Part shown: one piece after another, positions 11,603-22,984 of the stretch
How the letters are laid out: every line of letters begins with the position of its first letter
Position numbering within the stretch: the stretch's first letter is position 1
From: Gordionus sp. m RMFG-2023
Lineage: Eukaryota; Nematomorpha; Gordioida; Chordodea; Parachordodidae
Direction of reading: 5' to 3'
Assembly: GCF_954871325.1 (NCBI RefSeq)
Contig: NC_088777.1
Span: 53,544,703 to 53,608,702 of the forward strand
DNA: 64,000 nucleotides
Program-made: the position numbers and the translations under genes
Notes under the pieces: model-generated
Seen by the model: the letters and a program-made list of their open reading frames with translations, nothing else
What the model was told of the DNA's origin: nothing
Database searches by the model: none

Positions 11603-12850
11603 TTATAGTTTCTTGAAGCTTTGAAAAACTCTTTCGCGATAAATACTGTTGAAACTCAAGTTGATATAAAAGGTTAGGCTATAATACATGTATTGCAAGG
11701 TGCTCAGAAAGACGTACCATTTCGATATGGATCTCCTATTGTAATGCAAAATTAAATGGTCTATTATCATTTCCATTATGCTTATCGGTAACAAGAATAT
11801 GACAAACTCGATTGTAAGAATTATCAAAGTTTTCGAGTGCTGTTCCTTTTCCCTTAATCGTTTTTTGCGCAAATTAGAAAGTTCTAACTCAAAATTTGTC
11901 TGCTCGATAGTAGTCCTTATTTCAGTATTACTTCTAGTGACACCACCGCTGATTTCTTTGATATAGTTCATCCCGCTTTCTAAACCCGATGGGGTCACAT
12001 GATTTATGGCTTGGAAGGTGGGCTGACTGAGACGTCTTTTGCTAGCCACTACCCATTTGATCGTGATGAGAGCGAAGAAAGGGATTATGTTTACGCACAA
12101 TTCCCGCAAAGTTTGGTAGGCACCCCAAATATACTGCGTTTTCTTAGTAAGCGGTACGTAATACTTGTATGTGTACACAAAAACAGACAAATTGGGACTC
12201 CCCTCTAAGGACCACTTCATATTAGATCCATGTTGGCATACGGGTATCCTGACAATGTAAAACCATTTGAAAGTGGGCACGTACCAAATTGCGCAATACA
12301 CGAAGAACATTATCATTATGACTACTACCCTCGGCTTCGTCACCAGACCCTTAAAATGAGTGGGATACTTGACGGCGACAATTTGAACGCCGAAAAAGAT
12401 AAAGTACAGGAAGAAGCTAAAAGTCATCAAGGTTTTAGTGATTGGGTAATGGAGGTGTCCCAAGTATACCTTCCACGTCTTGGAGTTCCAGAAAGTTTGA
12501 CAGCATACACTATCGCCGTGTATCTTCATGATAGGCGATTCAATTTGCATTAAAACGGTTAACAGGCTGAAAATAAGGAACCATTTTATGATAAACTTGT
12601 TGATGTAGAGGGAGGTGGAAGATGGGTGTTTGCCACCTTTGACACCAAAGCTCGAAAATTTATGCGCTATGATTGCTAGGGTGTTACCCACCACCCCCAA
12701 CACGAGTATAACGTAACTCGTCACTAAATTCATCTTCGTTACGATGTCCTCTTTTTCAAATATCACCGAATTTTTGAACGAAACGCAGTTATCAGCTAAT
12801 GTAACGTTGGCACTATTGTTTACGATGTAATCCACGAATAAATTAGACAT
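11603..12850 (-). CDS. divergent class A-like seven-helix receptor, member 2
   Basis: A 415-residue single-exon protein, clearly paralogous to its neighbours over the whole length. Sequons NNS and NVT and Cys22 mark an extracellular N-terminus. TM1 carries GN at 55-56. The blocks SPIMKIHGD, CCQTFWNSK, HYPITKTLM and AVKYPTHF recur with small changes in all members. TM5 has ELCVNIIPFFAL, TM6 FLLPISIM and TM7 ends LTFYINLSFN. The third cytoplasmic loop is the longest of the set, charged (NLRKKRLREKEQHSK) and variable between members, as expected for the G-protein-coupling loop. The ATG has A at -3. Long open frames on the opposite strand are shadows. Confidence 0.85.
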   Translation of the reverse strand: MSNLFVDYIVNNSANVTLADNCVSFKNSVIFEKEDIVTKMNLVTSYVILVLGVVGNTLAIIAHKFSSFGVKGGKHPSSTSLYINKFIIKWFLIFSLLTVLMQIESPIMKIHGDSVCCQTFWNSKTWKVYLGHLHYPITKTLMTFSFFLYFIFFGVQIVAVKYPTHFKGLVTKPRVVVIMIMFFVYCAIWYVPTFKWFYIVRIPVCQHGSNMKWSLEGSPNLSVFVYTYKYYVPLTKKTQYIWGAYQTLRELCVNIIPFFALITIKWVVASKRRLSQPTFQAINHVTPSGLESGMNYIKEISGGVTRSNTEIRTTIEQTNFELELSNLRKKRLREKEQHSKTLIILTIEFVIFLLPISIMEMIIDHLILHYNRRSISKWYVFLSTLQYMYYSLTFYINLSFNSIYRERVFQSFKKL

Positions 12851-13310
12851 TTCTTGGACTTTTAATGAATAATTTTAGTTTTTTATCCAATTATTAGAAG
12901 CGATTTTATCTATAAATATTTCTTCGGTTATGCTTTTTATATATTTTTTTCTTAAGTGTATGTATTAATTATTTAATAAGATTGTTTGTGTTTTAATTAA
13001 AATCCAAATAATAAATTAGCACTTTATTTAATAAACCAATTTTTTTTTAAATAAAATAATTATCCAAAATTTATTGCTTTTATTAATATTTCGCCATTAA
13101 TAATTAATAATGGAAGAATTAATTATTTTTGGAAAATTTAATTCTTATTTTTTTTTTTAATAATTTTTTTGTTGGTTTGAAACATAAAATATATATATAA
13201 AATCAATAATTAAAAAAAAATTAGAAAAAAAATAATATAATTAATTAAGACATTGGTCTAAATCAAAAGATTGATTATCAAATGAAATACAATTTTTAGA
13301 GTTACTAAAT
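12851..13310. other. 5' flank of receptor 2, AT-rich
   Basis: Nearly pure A/T with poly-T tracts. No distinct promoter element can be supported. Confidence 0.4.
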
Positions 13311-13490
13311 CAGAGCACTGCAGGTCCAGTTCGGTCCGGGGTCGATCCGGGTCTAGTTAAACCCGCAATTTGAAATGGTCATTATTAGCTAATAAAAATT
13401 CAAAAATAATTGTTATATATTTTAAAGCCAGGCCCGAAAAATTGCTTTTAAAACAAAAATTCTAGCCGGACCGTGCTAATGATATCTCTG
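13311..13490. mobile_element. degraded hAT-type MITE with GGTCCGG arms
   Basis: Termini CAGAGCACTGCAGG and (inverted) CAGAGATATCATTAGC. Inside are TTCGGTCCGGGG, GATCCGGGTC, GCCAGGCCCG and GCCGGACCG. This terminal plus GC-rich subterminal plan is that of the hAT element at 59748-61424. No matching target duplication was found. Confidence 0.4.
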
Positions 13491-13898
13491 TAGGTCTCCG
13501 AAATAAATCGCTTAAAAAAATGTCGGTCATACATGTTTGTTTTTTCGTTTTTCCATTTTGAAAAAAAAAAAATAAATAATTAAACAAATAATATTATTTT
13601 TTTATTTATCTCTTATAATTTAATTTATAATTATATAATCAAAAATAAAATTCTATAATTGAGTTCCCAAAAAGGAACAATGATTGTGTCTAAAAAATTT
13701 TATTTGAATTTTTTGTCTACTAAAAAGAAATTCCCTGGGTTCATTTGTGGAATAATCGTATTTTATTACCCAGATTTTTTTTTTAAAAACGTAAATGTTG
13801 AAAGCGAAAAATGCCCGTTAGTAGAGGTCACACTACTGGAGTGAATATGAAGTTTTTAAAACTTTTGTAAATGTTTGTCTTTTTAATTTCTGCCTGTG

Positions 13899-14500
13899 TT
13901 ATTAAATTGGAATTTATGTTTGAAGGGGAATGATGAGACACACGTGTAATCCCATATGAGTGATTTGCCGAGGGCCCAAGATATGGTTCATATACCATTA
14001 GGTCTTAAACCATCTACTTGAGGTAAGTTTGATGGTTCAAGATTGCTCTGAATGTGGGCTTCTATTAGGAACTTATTTATTATATGATTTACAGCTGAGT
14101 GGCGTTGATGTCGCTCTTGACTAAATATACAATTTAGGCCATGCCTAACCTTTGAATCGATGGGTGATTTGCATTTGATGATACCAACACCTAGACGTAA
14201 ACCAATGGTTACTCTCTTTTGTTCATCTGATAAGAGATTACCAAGGTTACGACTAGGGAGTGATTCAAACCATTCATGACCACCAAGTCTGTCAGATAAT
14301 TGAAGGAGTTATGCAATCTAAAGGTGGATTGACTGATTTATTTGCTTGGTATTTCGAAATTAAAGGTGTGAAAATATTTTTGTGTGTGATGATTGATGGC
14401 ATGACGGAATTAATGGGTGTGTTTGCCTTCCATTTGTTAATAGCGTTTTCTAATAAACGATCGGTAGGGCAGATGAAGCCAGAAATCATAGAATTGTTAG
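13899..14500 (-). mobile_element. LINE reverse-transcriptase ORF, decayed C-terminal part
   Basis: Minus-strand translation from about 14290 down gives GHEWFESLPS, TIGLRLGVGI, HGLNCIFSQERHQRHSAVNH, LEPSNLPQVDGLRPNG and SLIWDYTC. This matches the conserved region after the RT domain in a group of non-LTR elements common in invertebrates, which runs GLRLG, HGLSC, RH..LN, LEP.GL.R.DGKRPDG, W..G..L.WD.TC. A further piece reading CPTDRLLENAINKWKAN lies upstream in another frame at about 14300-14480. There is at least one in-frame stop and one frame change, so the copy is dead. Family assignment is from memory of the motif pattern. Confidence 0.6.
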
Positions 14501-14583
14501 ATAATCTTGATGATACGAATGATGTTAAGGATAAAAGATTGAGTGGAAAAAAATCTAAACCGCCTAGTTTAGAAGGTAGCTGA

Positions 14584-17355
14584 GCAAGTGACCAATTGAA
14601 TGAGTTTAAAATTATGTTTAAAATTTTTTCTAGAAATATTTTAAATTTATCCTGAATTATAGATATGAATTCATTGTTTTTGAAAAAAGATGATGATCGG
14701 AAAATATGTAAAAATTTAAGTATGTAAAGGCATTTGCTTATCGGAAATAAACTTTGGTGTGCTGGTAGGTGACATAGAATGTGCTCTGTAAAAAAAATTC
14801 ATATTGTACTATTGCCAATTAAATCATAAGCCTTTTACCAGATAATAGATTTCCATTATATAGCTTCTAATCAGTAAGGCAATCATCAAAGTTAGGCTAA
14901 CGGAGTTGTTAGTTGGCATCATAGAAATTGCAGCACGCATTAGTCATAGAAAATCTTATTATCTTAGAAAAAATTTGTGAAATCAAGAAGAAAAAATTAC
15001 CCCCCCCCCATATACCACCCATTTTACTAAAGCTTCTCTCTATCCCTGGGAAATTCTTATGCCTGATAAAAAAATTTTTAATCAGCATGAAGCCCCTCCA
15101 ATATCATTATATTGTGTGCGTATACTAAGAATCTAGGATGAAAGTTATCATGGAAGATGTTATCCGCAGATCATATCTGCTACATGAAAATAAATTGATG
15201 GAAAATTATTTAAAATAAATAGAATGGTAAGGTTTAAGAGAGAATCGAGATGGTGCAATCAATGCAAACTTCCACTTTATCTTATTATTTTTTTAAAAAA
15301 ATTTCCGCACCTCCTGATAAGGCATCCATATGATATATATATCCCTTTTATTAATCGTTACCAGACGTTACTAGCGTTTAAGCGCATATTACTAAAAGAT
15401 ATTTCCAAAAAATTTGGATATTTTTAAGCGTTCGCACATTAAAATTTTATCGTCTGCTTTTAGTAGTTGTATTAATTTTTGTTAGAATTTACATTCTTTG
15501 GTGTGATATGTTTAAAAAATAGAATGTATAATTTAGAAACATATTTTATAGTTTTAATTAACGACTACCAAACTCTCCCTTTATTGAGCGCTTCAAATGC
15601 TAGAACTCCTAGGTCTGGCCATAGCTGATAAAAATAAACTTTGCTAATCACGCAACAACTTATGAACATTTCATTTTTCTCCGCGCACAACGTAATTAAC
15701 ATGGTTATACAAATACGATTTCCCAAACGCTAACACCCCCCCCCCCTTCCTTCCATTTCCTTACCAGAAATATCCGAGGGCATAAATTTCCTATACAAAA
15801 CTTCTTCCAAATTGGAAAAATAAAACCCTGTAACTATTTGTATTCAACCATTTTTTATCAAAAAATACAAATATTAACCATGACCATCTGGTAATTCTTT
15901 ACCGGGAATTCATAGTAGCCAGACCAGCTGACAATTTTTTTTAAAAAAGATCTGTTTTTATGAGATTCATTTTTCTTTTATTTAAAAATCTATGTCGCTT
16001 TAGATGATTATTATGAATTGAATTAAAGATAATATTGATTAATTAATAAATGAGAATTGCTTTCATGAACAGATTTTAAAAGTCGATCAGCTGTTTAATC
16101 GTAATCTCTTCACTATGAATTCAAAGGTTAGCCTCAAAAAGTTGACCCATCATTCAATCTACAGCTTGAAAATAATGATAACATCACAACCTATTACAAT
16201 TATTTTATTTCAATAACTAACATTTTTCAAGTATGTTTAGTAATACATTGTATACATCTTTTATGGCAATGGGAATGATGGGAGGGAGGGGGGGGGGGTG
16301 CAAGGAAGCAATTTACCAGATCTGCCAAATTTTCGCAGGGTGTTTAGGGAACGTCCCAATTTCCCCTCACCCTCTTTCTAGAATCTTTTGAATTAATAAA
16401 AAAAAAATGTCGATAAACATTTTGGAGGATTTTATTTTTCTCAAGGACTGTGAACTCTTCCGCAAACAAAGGGGTTCGGTTTTAGGGAATAAAATTTAAA
16501 AAAAGGTGTAAGGGGCTTAGTTTTAGGGAAAACAGAAAGAAATGACACTTAAATTTTCTTTCATTTATTTATTTTAGCAATTTAAAAAATTTAATTTTAT
16601 TGTATTATCTTAATATCATTTACAATAAAATATTATTACACTACCCTATAAAAACCATAAGCGTATCCAGGCAAGCATATTTGCGATGACACCAACTACC
16701 CTTTTTGTTACACGCCAAATATTTGGCTTTCTAAGATCGACATAAAAACAAGATAAGCAACGTATTCCTGCCAAAATACCAGGGTTCAGGTTTATATCCC
16801 TTATTTTAGTAAATTTTGTCTTGGGGTTAAGAGCAATCATATGTCCAACATTCTTTTATTTTAAATTATTATATCCTTGCTTACCTAATGCAATCCTTTT
16901 TTAAAATTCTATGATATGTTTCATCAATCAGATAACCTTTAAATTTTGTGCATCCCGACTTTCAGTGCTAGGGTAATGATATTAATATCAACCACTGCTT
17001 CTTTTGTTTAGCTCCAATAAACGTTAAATGATCTTAAGAATGAGATCAATGCTCAATTGTCATTTATATACTAATATATATTTTTTTAAATTAATATTAT
17101 TTTACTCCCTGGAAAATATAGTAAATTTTTACAATTATAAATAATCTTTCGCATTTAATTTTCTCCTAAATTCACAATTATCTTATAAACATTATTGAAC
17201 CTATGTAATACTTAGCTATATACCTATGCGTTATATAAACTTACGTAATGGAGGATTACTTTGAACACGTTTATATATTTTTCTTTCTTCTCCTTCAAAA
17301 TATAACGATACATATAAGACATTAAAATTTGATATCGTTTATAATTTATCAATGA
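14584..17355. other. intergenic, no gene seen
   Basis: AT-rich with C/G runs at 15000-15009, 15736-15746 and 16288-16298. Open frames such as 16646-16840 (minus) are short and unrecognised. Confidence 0.4.
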
Positions 17356-18579
17356 TTATTTTATTTTGAAACAATTAATAACACTTTGGCGATAGATACC
17401 ATTGAAACCGAAGTTGATGTAAAAGGTGAGACTGTAATACATGTATTCTAAGGTGCCGAGAAATGTGTACAGATGAGATACCGATACCGTGCTGAAATGT
17501 ATCATTAAACGACTCACTAACATCTCCATGATGCTTATTGGTAGCAAAAATACTATGAACTGGACCGTGATAATTATCAAGGTTTTAGAATGTTGCTCGC
17601 TTTCCCTTAATCTACATTTGCTTGAGCGATTGTTTGAGAACTCTCCTATCCGTTTCGTGGTTCCCTTATTTTCTGTATTGATAGTATTGATACTCCCACA
17701 GATTTTTTTGCCAAACTCTGTTCCATCAACTAAACGTGAAGGAGTCACGGAATTTGTGGTACTTAAACTAAAACTGATACGCCTTCTGCGAACCACTATC
17801 CATTTAATCGTAATCAGGGCAAAGAAGGGAATTATATTTACGCACAATTCCCGCAATATTTCGTAAGCCTGCCCAGCCATTTTTTTATCACCAGATGGTA
17901 TATAAAGTTTGTAGTAGTACACAGAGATAGATGAAATATCGAATTCTTTGAGCCGTAGTTTAGGGCTATTTTGGCAAACAAGAACCTCTACCGTGTAATA
18001 CCATTTAAAAGTAGGCGCGTACCACGCTAGGCTATAGATAAAACACACTACCATAGCCCATATCACCTTCCGCTTAGTAACGAGACTCTTGAAACGAGTC
18101 GGGTATTTGACAGCCATCATTTGTACGTAGAAAAATACAAAATATAAGAAAAAACTGAAGGACATGAGTGTTTTAGTGACGGGATAATGAACGTTGGCTA
18201 AGTAAACGTTCCACACTTTTGAGTTCCAAAACGTGCGACAACATATAGTATCGCCGTGTATCTTCATGAGCGGCGATCCTATAGATGTCAGAACAGTTAT
18301 AAGGCTGAAAATATAGAACCACTTTAGGATAAAATTATTAATGTACGGAGAATTCCCCGATGGATAATTACCATGTTTGAAACGGATCCTCATGAATTTG
18401 TTAACCATGATTGCTAGACTGTTCCCTATTATTCCCAATACCAGAATTATGTAACCCATCACCAAATTCACTTCCGTCTTGATGTCGCCTTTGTCAAATA
18501 GTACTGTATTATTGAAAAAAACGCACTTATTTGATGATGGGTCTAAAGAAAATGAACTTGGCATTGTTACTTGTTCCAT
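17356..18579 (-). CDS. divergent class A-like seven-helix receptor, member 3
   Basis: A 407-residue single-exon protein of the same family. The N-terminus has Cys19 and the sequon NNT. TM1 carries GN at 52-53. The signature blocks are present: SPLMKIHGDTICCRTFWNSK, HYPVTKTLM, AVKYPTRF, LRELCVNIIPFFAL, EQHSKTLIII, FLLPISIM and YYSLTFYINFGFN. The third cytoplasmic loop differs strongly from the paralogues. The start ATAAATGG has A at -3 and G at +4. AATAAA lies within the last codons next to the stop. Same orientation as members 2 and 4. Function and ligand are unknown. Confidence 0.85.
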   Translation of the reverse strand: MEQVTMPSSFSLDPSSNKCVFFNNTVLFDKGDIKTEVNLVMGYIILVLGIIGNSLAIMVNKFMRIRFKHGNYPSGNSPYINNFILKWFYIFSLITVLTSIGSPLMKIHGDTICCRTFWNSKVWNVYLANVHYPVTKTLMSFSFFLYFVFFYVQMMAVKYPTRFKSLVTKRKVIWAMVVCFIYSLAWYAPTFKWYYTVEVLVCQNSPKLRLKEFDISSISVYYYKLYIPSGDKKMAGQAYEILRELCVNIIPFFALITIKWIVVRRRRISFSLSTTNSVTPSRLVDGTEFGKKICGSINTINTENKGTTKRIGEFSNNRSSKCRLRESEQHSKTLIIITVQFIVFLLPISIMEMLVSRLMIHFSTVSVSHLYTFLGTLEYMYYSLTFYINFGFNGIYRQSVINCFKIK

Positions 18580-19149
18580 TTATATCACACTTGAAAAAAA
18601 AAATGAAAATTTATTTGGCCAGTTTATATCATTATATTTTTTCTCATAAAATTAAGTGTATATTAATATATTTTTATTTTAAGGATATTATCGGAAATAA
18701 AATAATCTAATAATTAATTTGCTATTGACTTTTTAATATAAGTGGATTAATTTTCGAAATTGAATATTAATATTATTATTATAGGTATGAATAATTTATA
18801 ATATTTAATAATTTTTATTTAATTCTTTTTTTTTAAACTAACCCCTCCAAAAAGATGCTAAAAGGTAAGTGTTGGTTTAAAAACTTTGAATAAAAAAAAT
18901 GATTAAATCAAGATTGATTTTAATCAAAATAATCTTGCCTAAACTCTCTAGAGATTATTCACTTAAAATTGGTAGAAAGAATTGATTTTGGCAAAATCCT
19001 CTATGCTTAGGTAGTAAAATCTTACTTTAGCGGTTGGAAAACCAAATCTGTAAATAATTAAAGGTTCATAGCTTATTATTTACCATTCTTACGATAAGCT
19101 TCAATAACACATTATTGTTATTATAGTATCAACATATTCATTATTCTTA
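18580..19149. other. 5' flank of receptor 3, no gene seen
   Basis: AT-rich sequence with T runs. Nothing recognised. Confidence 0.4.
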
Positions 19150-19350
19150 GAGTTGGTCTAACAAATATCATAGCACCGGCCCATCCAAGCTGGACGACAG
19201 CTGTGGCATCTAAACTCGGTATATACTCTTTTCGCAATTAAGTACTCACAAATAATTTTAAAAAAAACTCAAAAAATACATTATACTTTGATGTTTGAAC
19301 CTAAAACCTTCGTTTACTATGCCAATAGCGTCTCATTAGGGACAAAAAAA
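19150..19350 (-). mobile_element. candidate tRNA-derived SINE
   Basis: On the minus strand GACGCTATTGGCATAGT and then GGTTTTAGGTTCAAACATC resemble A- and B-box spacing of a tRNA head. A body with GCCACAGCTGTCGTCCAGC and TGGATGGGCCGGTGC follows. Only one copy is visible here, so this rests on box similarity alone. Confidence 0.3.
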
Positions 19351-21688
19351 ATGTATATATTATCATCATAACTTGGACATATTACAAAATAAAAAGAAAT
19401 CCAAGTAAAGGTCGTTACTTTGTTTTATTCGAGTCATATATATATATACTAAGATACAAAAAATTTAAAACAAACGTTTAGAAAACGGAAAGTTTTTAAC
19501 CCCCCTAGACCATTCAGATACTCATATGTGCCTTGTATATTGTTGTTTTAGCCACACCAAATATTTTATCAAATTATAGCTCAGCTGTGAAGAAAATTCA
19601 GAAATAAAGTGAACACTCAATTCTTAGAGAATTTATTTTGGTACGTAACTGAAGGTTTAGCCGAATTAACCATTTTTATTCATTACCCAGCAGAGCCATT
19701 TTTTTTAAAAATTAAATATGTTAGCTTTTATTCGTGATCATATGTTTTGCTTTAAAAATTAGATATCGAACGTCCAATAAAAGAAAGATAGATTAATAAC
19801 TATTTGTATTCATTCACGTTTTCATTGGGTGGATGGATAAAGAGAACGAAATAAAATAAAATATGTTATATTGAGCTTGTTCACAAAAAATTTAGGTTTT
19901 CATTATCTAGTAAGAAATATGAAAGTCGAATAGAAAGTTAGTACATATAGTCGCCACCTCAAATATGACATTAATTCTTATAACTATTCTGATAATTTAA
20001 ATTCGTTTGAAAGTATGCTGAACCTAAGGGACTTAATAGACTTATTTCTATGGGTCCAAGATTGAAAAAGGCTTTCAACTCGTGCCAAAAGATATATGAT
20101 TTGAATAAAAAGGAAAATTTTCTGATAACTTAAAACGAAAGTCTTTATTCCTTCATTCCCCATTATATTTCCAATATAAAACCTCTTCTCAAATATTCTA
20201 TATCTTAGAAGGGAGGCTTTAACGTCCATCCCTTTCTTAAATCAAAAATCTCTTTCGTATTTAGTAGATAGAGAAAGCAATATCTTTTAATATTAGCTCA
20301 ATCTTGGAAAAATTATTTTTGTCTCGAGGCTTGGAGAATTTTTTTACAGTTAGGATTTAGCTTATTTAACTACTAAAAATCTGGAAATTACGCCGAAATC
20401 GGGAGGTGTGGCAACACTGGTTAAGAGAAGGAGGAGATTACCTCCAAATTTCTATCATGAAGAAGCTGGCGTGACTGTTAATATATTCTGGAACATTCAC
20501 AACCAGTAGGAATATGTTTGTCTCGCCTTCGTACCTTTGTCCTTCCCCAAAACAAATACCAACATGAACTATTAAATATTATATAAATATTAATATATCT
20601 CATTATTCAACTCTCTCCCACTTACATGATTTTAAATTTTATTTTGTTTATTTTATGACCAATCCTTTATAAATAATATGAAACCTCCCTTCACCTCTTC
20701 TAATAGCCCCCCCCCCCCCCCCTCATATCTAATATTTTACTAAGTTAGTATTTAATAATAAATATCTATTTTTTTTTCCCTTATATTCCTATTTCTTGTG
20801 CTAGTAAAATAAAATGCAACATGAACTTGTTTTATGAAAATTAAATTCATCAACTTATCTGTAATAAGAATATTTTCTATAAATTACATTGCCTTAGTTT
20901 TACCTTTTACGTAATCTAATACAATTTTAAACGTTTTTAATATTTGTAACAATAGTTTTTAGACCACCTTGTCCCTTTGCAATTCAGCTAATGGCTTCGT
21001 TTTAGGTCTACTTTTTAATTTTAAGTTATCTTTAAAAGGGTTGTTATGATTAGAATATAGGCATAAAGAAAAGTGGTCCTTGGTAAACTCCATCATGTTA
21101 AGATGCTTCATAAATCCAGTTTCCCGCTCAAATAATCTTAAAATTGTTCGCATTTCTATAATAATTTTAGTAAGAGTGTCTAAACTAGAATATATTATAA
21201 AGATAAAATAAATTATCACATAAATGGGAATTTATTATATATTTTACATTATATATTCATGATTAATATAATAAATTGTAAGGTTTAACTACCTAACACC
21301 TATATCATCAATTATATTTGGGATATCCGATATATATATATAGTTTGGTTTTATTGATATGCATGTTAACATGTTTGAATAAATGAATGTTATGAATTAT
21401 ACTACGGCAATATGTGAAATTATCCCATTTATTAAAATACATATACTTTACTTATACATGATTCAAAGTTAAAAACCAATATGATTTTGCTATGTTAATA
21501 TATTTAATAAATATAAATTAAGTATATAATATACATTATTTCATATTTATGTAATTTAAACAAAAATTTACAAGGTTATTATGTAAGAATGACGACACCA
21601 TGATTGAGTTATAAAATAATATCATTTTTCACACTACATCTCTTTAATATTTATTTTACAATTATTACAATTTGAAATCTATTTTTAT
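19351..21688. other. intergenic, weak open frames only
   Basis: Includes a 16-C run at 20707-20722. GTGGCAACACTGG at about 20405 looks like a hAT terminus without a partner. Minus-strand open frames at 19984-20229 and 20959-21219 have no recognised homology. Confidence 0.35.
20959..21219 (-). CDS. hypothetical short frame, possible lone exon
   Basis: An 86-codon frame with balanced composition in its second half (ETGFMKHLNMMEFTKDHFSL; ending PLAELQRDKVV). An acceptor-like TATTCTAG precedes LDTLTKIIIEM, so it could be a last exon. No partner exon, domain or family was found. A chance frame is as likely. Confidence 0.15.
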   Translation of the reverse strand: MIIYFIFIIYSSLDTLTKIIIEMRTILRLFERETGFMKHLNMMEFTKDHFSLCLYSNHNNPFKDNLKLKSRPKTKPLAELQRDKVV

Positions 21689-22984
21689 TTATTTGTTCGT
21701 TACAAGTCTTTTGAGTGATTTAAAAACGTCTTCGCGATAAATATTGTTGAAACTCAGGTTTATGTAAAATGTTAAACTATAGTACATGTACTGCAAAGTG
21801 TTCAGAAAAATGTACCAATGGGATACGGACCCTTTATCATGATTGATTAGTAAATGAAGGATTATAATCTCCATTATGCTTATTGGAAATAAAAATATAA
21901 TAAATTGGAAAGTCAGAATAATCAAAGTCTTTGAGTGTTGCTTCCTTTCTTTAGATCTACTTTTGCTCGCGCTATTGTTCCCTAACTCAAAATTCATCCC
22001 TTCAATTGTCCTAATTCTACTTCTGGCATTACTTGGTTCCATATGACCGTTGATATTTTTTATAATTTTTATTCTTCTATCTAAATTCGAGGGAGTCACA
22101 GAATTTATGACTTTGAAGATGGTAATAACACGTCTTTTTCTAATGACTATCCATTTGGTCATGATAAGAGCAAAGAAAGGAATCATATTGACACACAATA
22201 TTCGCAACATTTGATAAATCTGCCAAGGGTGTTTCTCACTACTAGATGGTACATATATTTCGTAGGCGTACACTAAAATAGGCAAAATAATGCTTTCATT
22301 TATATCTCTAACGAAGTTAGTCTTCCTCTCAGAGAATCTAGTCAGGTGAGGTCTTTTAGGACACACAAATACTTCGATAGCGTTAAACCATCTGAATGTG
22401 GGTATATTCCAAAGAGCACTATATACAAAGCACATTAACATAATCCAAATTACCCTCCGTTTCGTCACTAAGCTATTAAAACGAGTAGGGTACTTTACGA
22501 TCATCGTCTGAACGCCGAAAAAAATGAAGTACAAAAAAAAGCTGAATGCCATGAGTGTTTTAGTGATGGGATAATGAACGTAAGCTAAGTATACGTTCCA
22601 TTTCTTTGAGTTCCAAAACGTTTGGCAGCATATATAATCGCCGTGTACCTTCATGAGCGGCGATGCTATTTCCGTTAAAACAATTAACAGGCTGAAGATG
22701 AAGAACCACTTTAGGATAAATTTGTTGATATATGGAGCGTTGATGGACCGGTTGTTTCCACATTTGAGGTGGGTACTCGTAGCTTTGTTGGCTATTATTG
22801 CTAAGCCATTACCAATTATGCCTAGTATAAGAATAATGTAGCCTGTAACCAAATTCAAGGTCGTCATCAGGTCCTCTTTGTTGAATACGACTGTATTTTC
22901 AAACGAGATGCACTTGGCACGTATCGATGAAGTACTACTATTCATGCTATTATTTCTGAGATGGCTTATAAATAGACTTAACAT
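21689..22984 (-). CDS. divergent class A-like seven-helix receptor, member 4
   Basis: A 431-residue single-exon protein, the longest of the family. The N-terminus has sequons NNS and NSS and Cys25. TM1 carries GN at 58-59. Signature blocks: SPLMKVHGD, CCQTFWNSKKWNVYLA, HYPITKTLMAFSF, VKYPTRFNSLVTKRR, LCVNMIPFFAL, KQHSKTLIIL, FLFPISIM, YYSLTFYINLSFN. In TM6 the shared FLLP is FLFP. The second extracellular loop and third cytoplasmic loop are the most divergent parts. AATAAA overlaps the TAA stop. Outermost of the three minus-strand members, so expansion probably ran by tandem duplication with the plus-strand copy inverted later. Ligand unknown. Confidence 0.85.
   Translation of the reverse strand: MLSLFISHLRNNSMNSSTSSIRAKCISFENTVVFNKEDLMTTLNLVTGYIILILGIIGNGLAIIANKATSTHLKCGNNRSINAPYINKFILKWFFIFSLLIVLTEIASPLMKVHGDYICCQTFWNSKKWNVYLAYVHYPITKTLMAFSFFLYFIFFGVQTMIVKYPTRFNSLVTKRRVIWIMLMCFVYSALWNIPTFRWFNAIEVFVCPKRPHLTRFSERKTNFVRDINESIILPILVYAYEIYVPSSSEKHPWQIYQMLRILCVNMIPFFALIMTKWIVIRKRRVITIFKVINSVTPSNLDRRIKIIKNINGHMEPSNARSRIRTIEGMNFELGNNSASKSRSKERKQHSKTLIILTFQFIIFLFPISIMEIIILHLLINHDKGSVSHWYIFLNTLQYMYYSLTFYINLSFNNIYREDVFKSLKRLVTNK

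Noticed and set aside
11778-12553. Plus-strand open frames of 62-107 codons opposite receptor 2
   Set aside because: Antisense shadows of the receptor coding sequence, with no protein-like conservation.
14260-14583. 107-codon plus-strand frame
   Set aside because: Lies opposite the decayed LINE ORF; the minus-strand reading has the recognisable protein motifs.
17489-17866. 125-codon plus-strand frame opposite receptor 3
   Set aside because: Antisense shadow of TM5-TM7 of the receptor.
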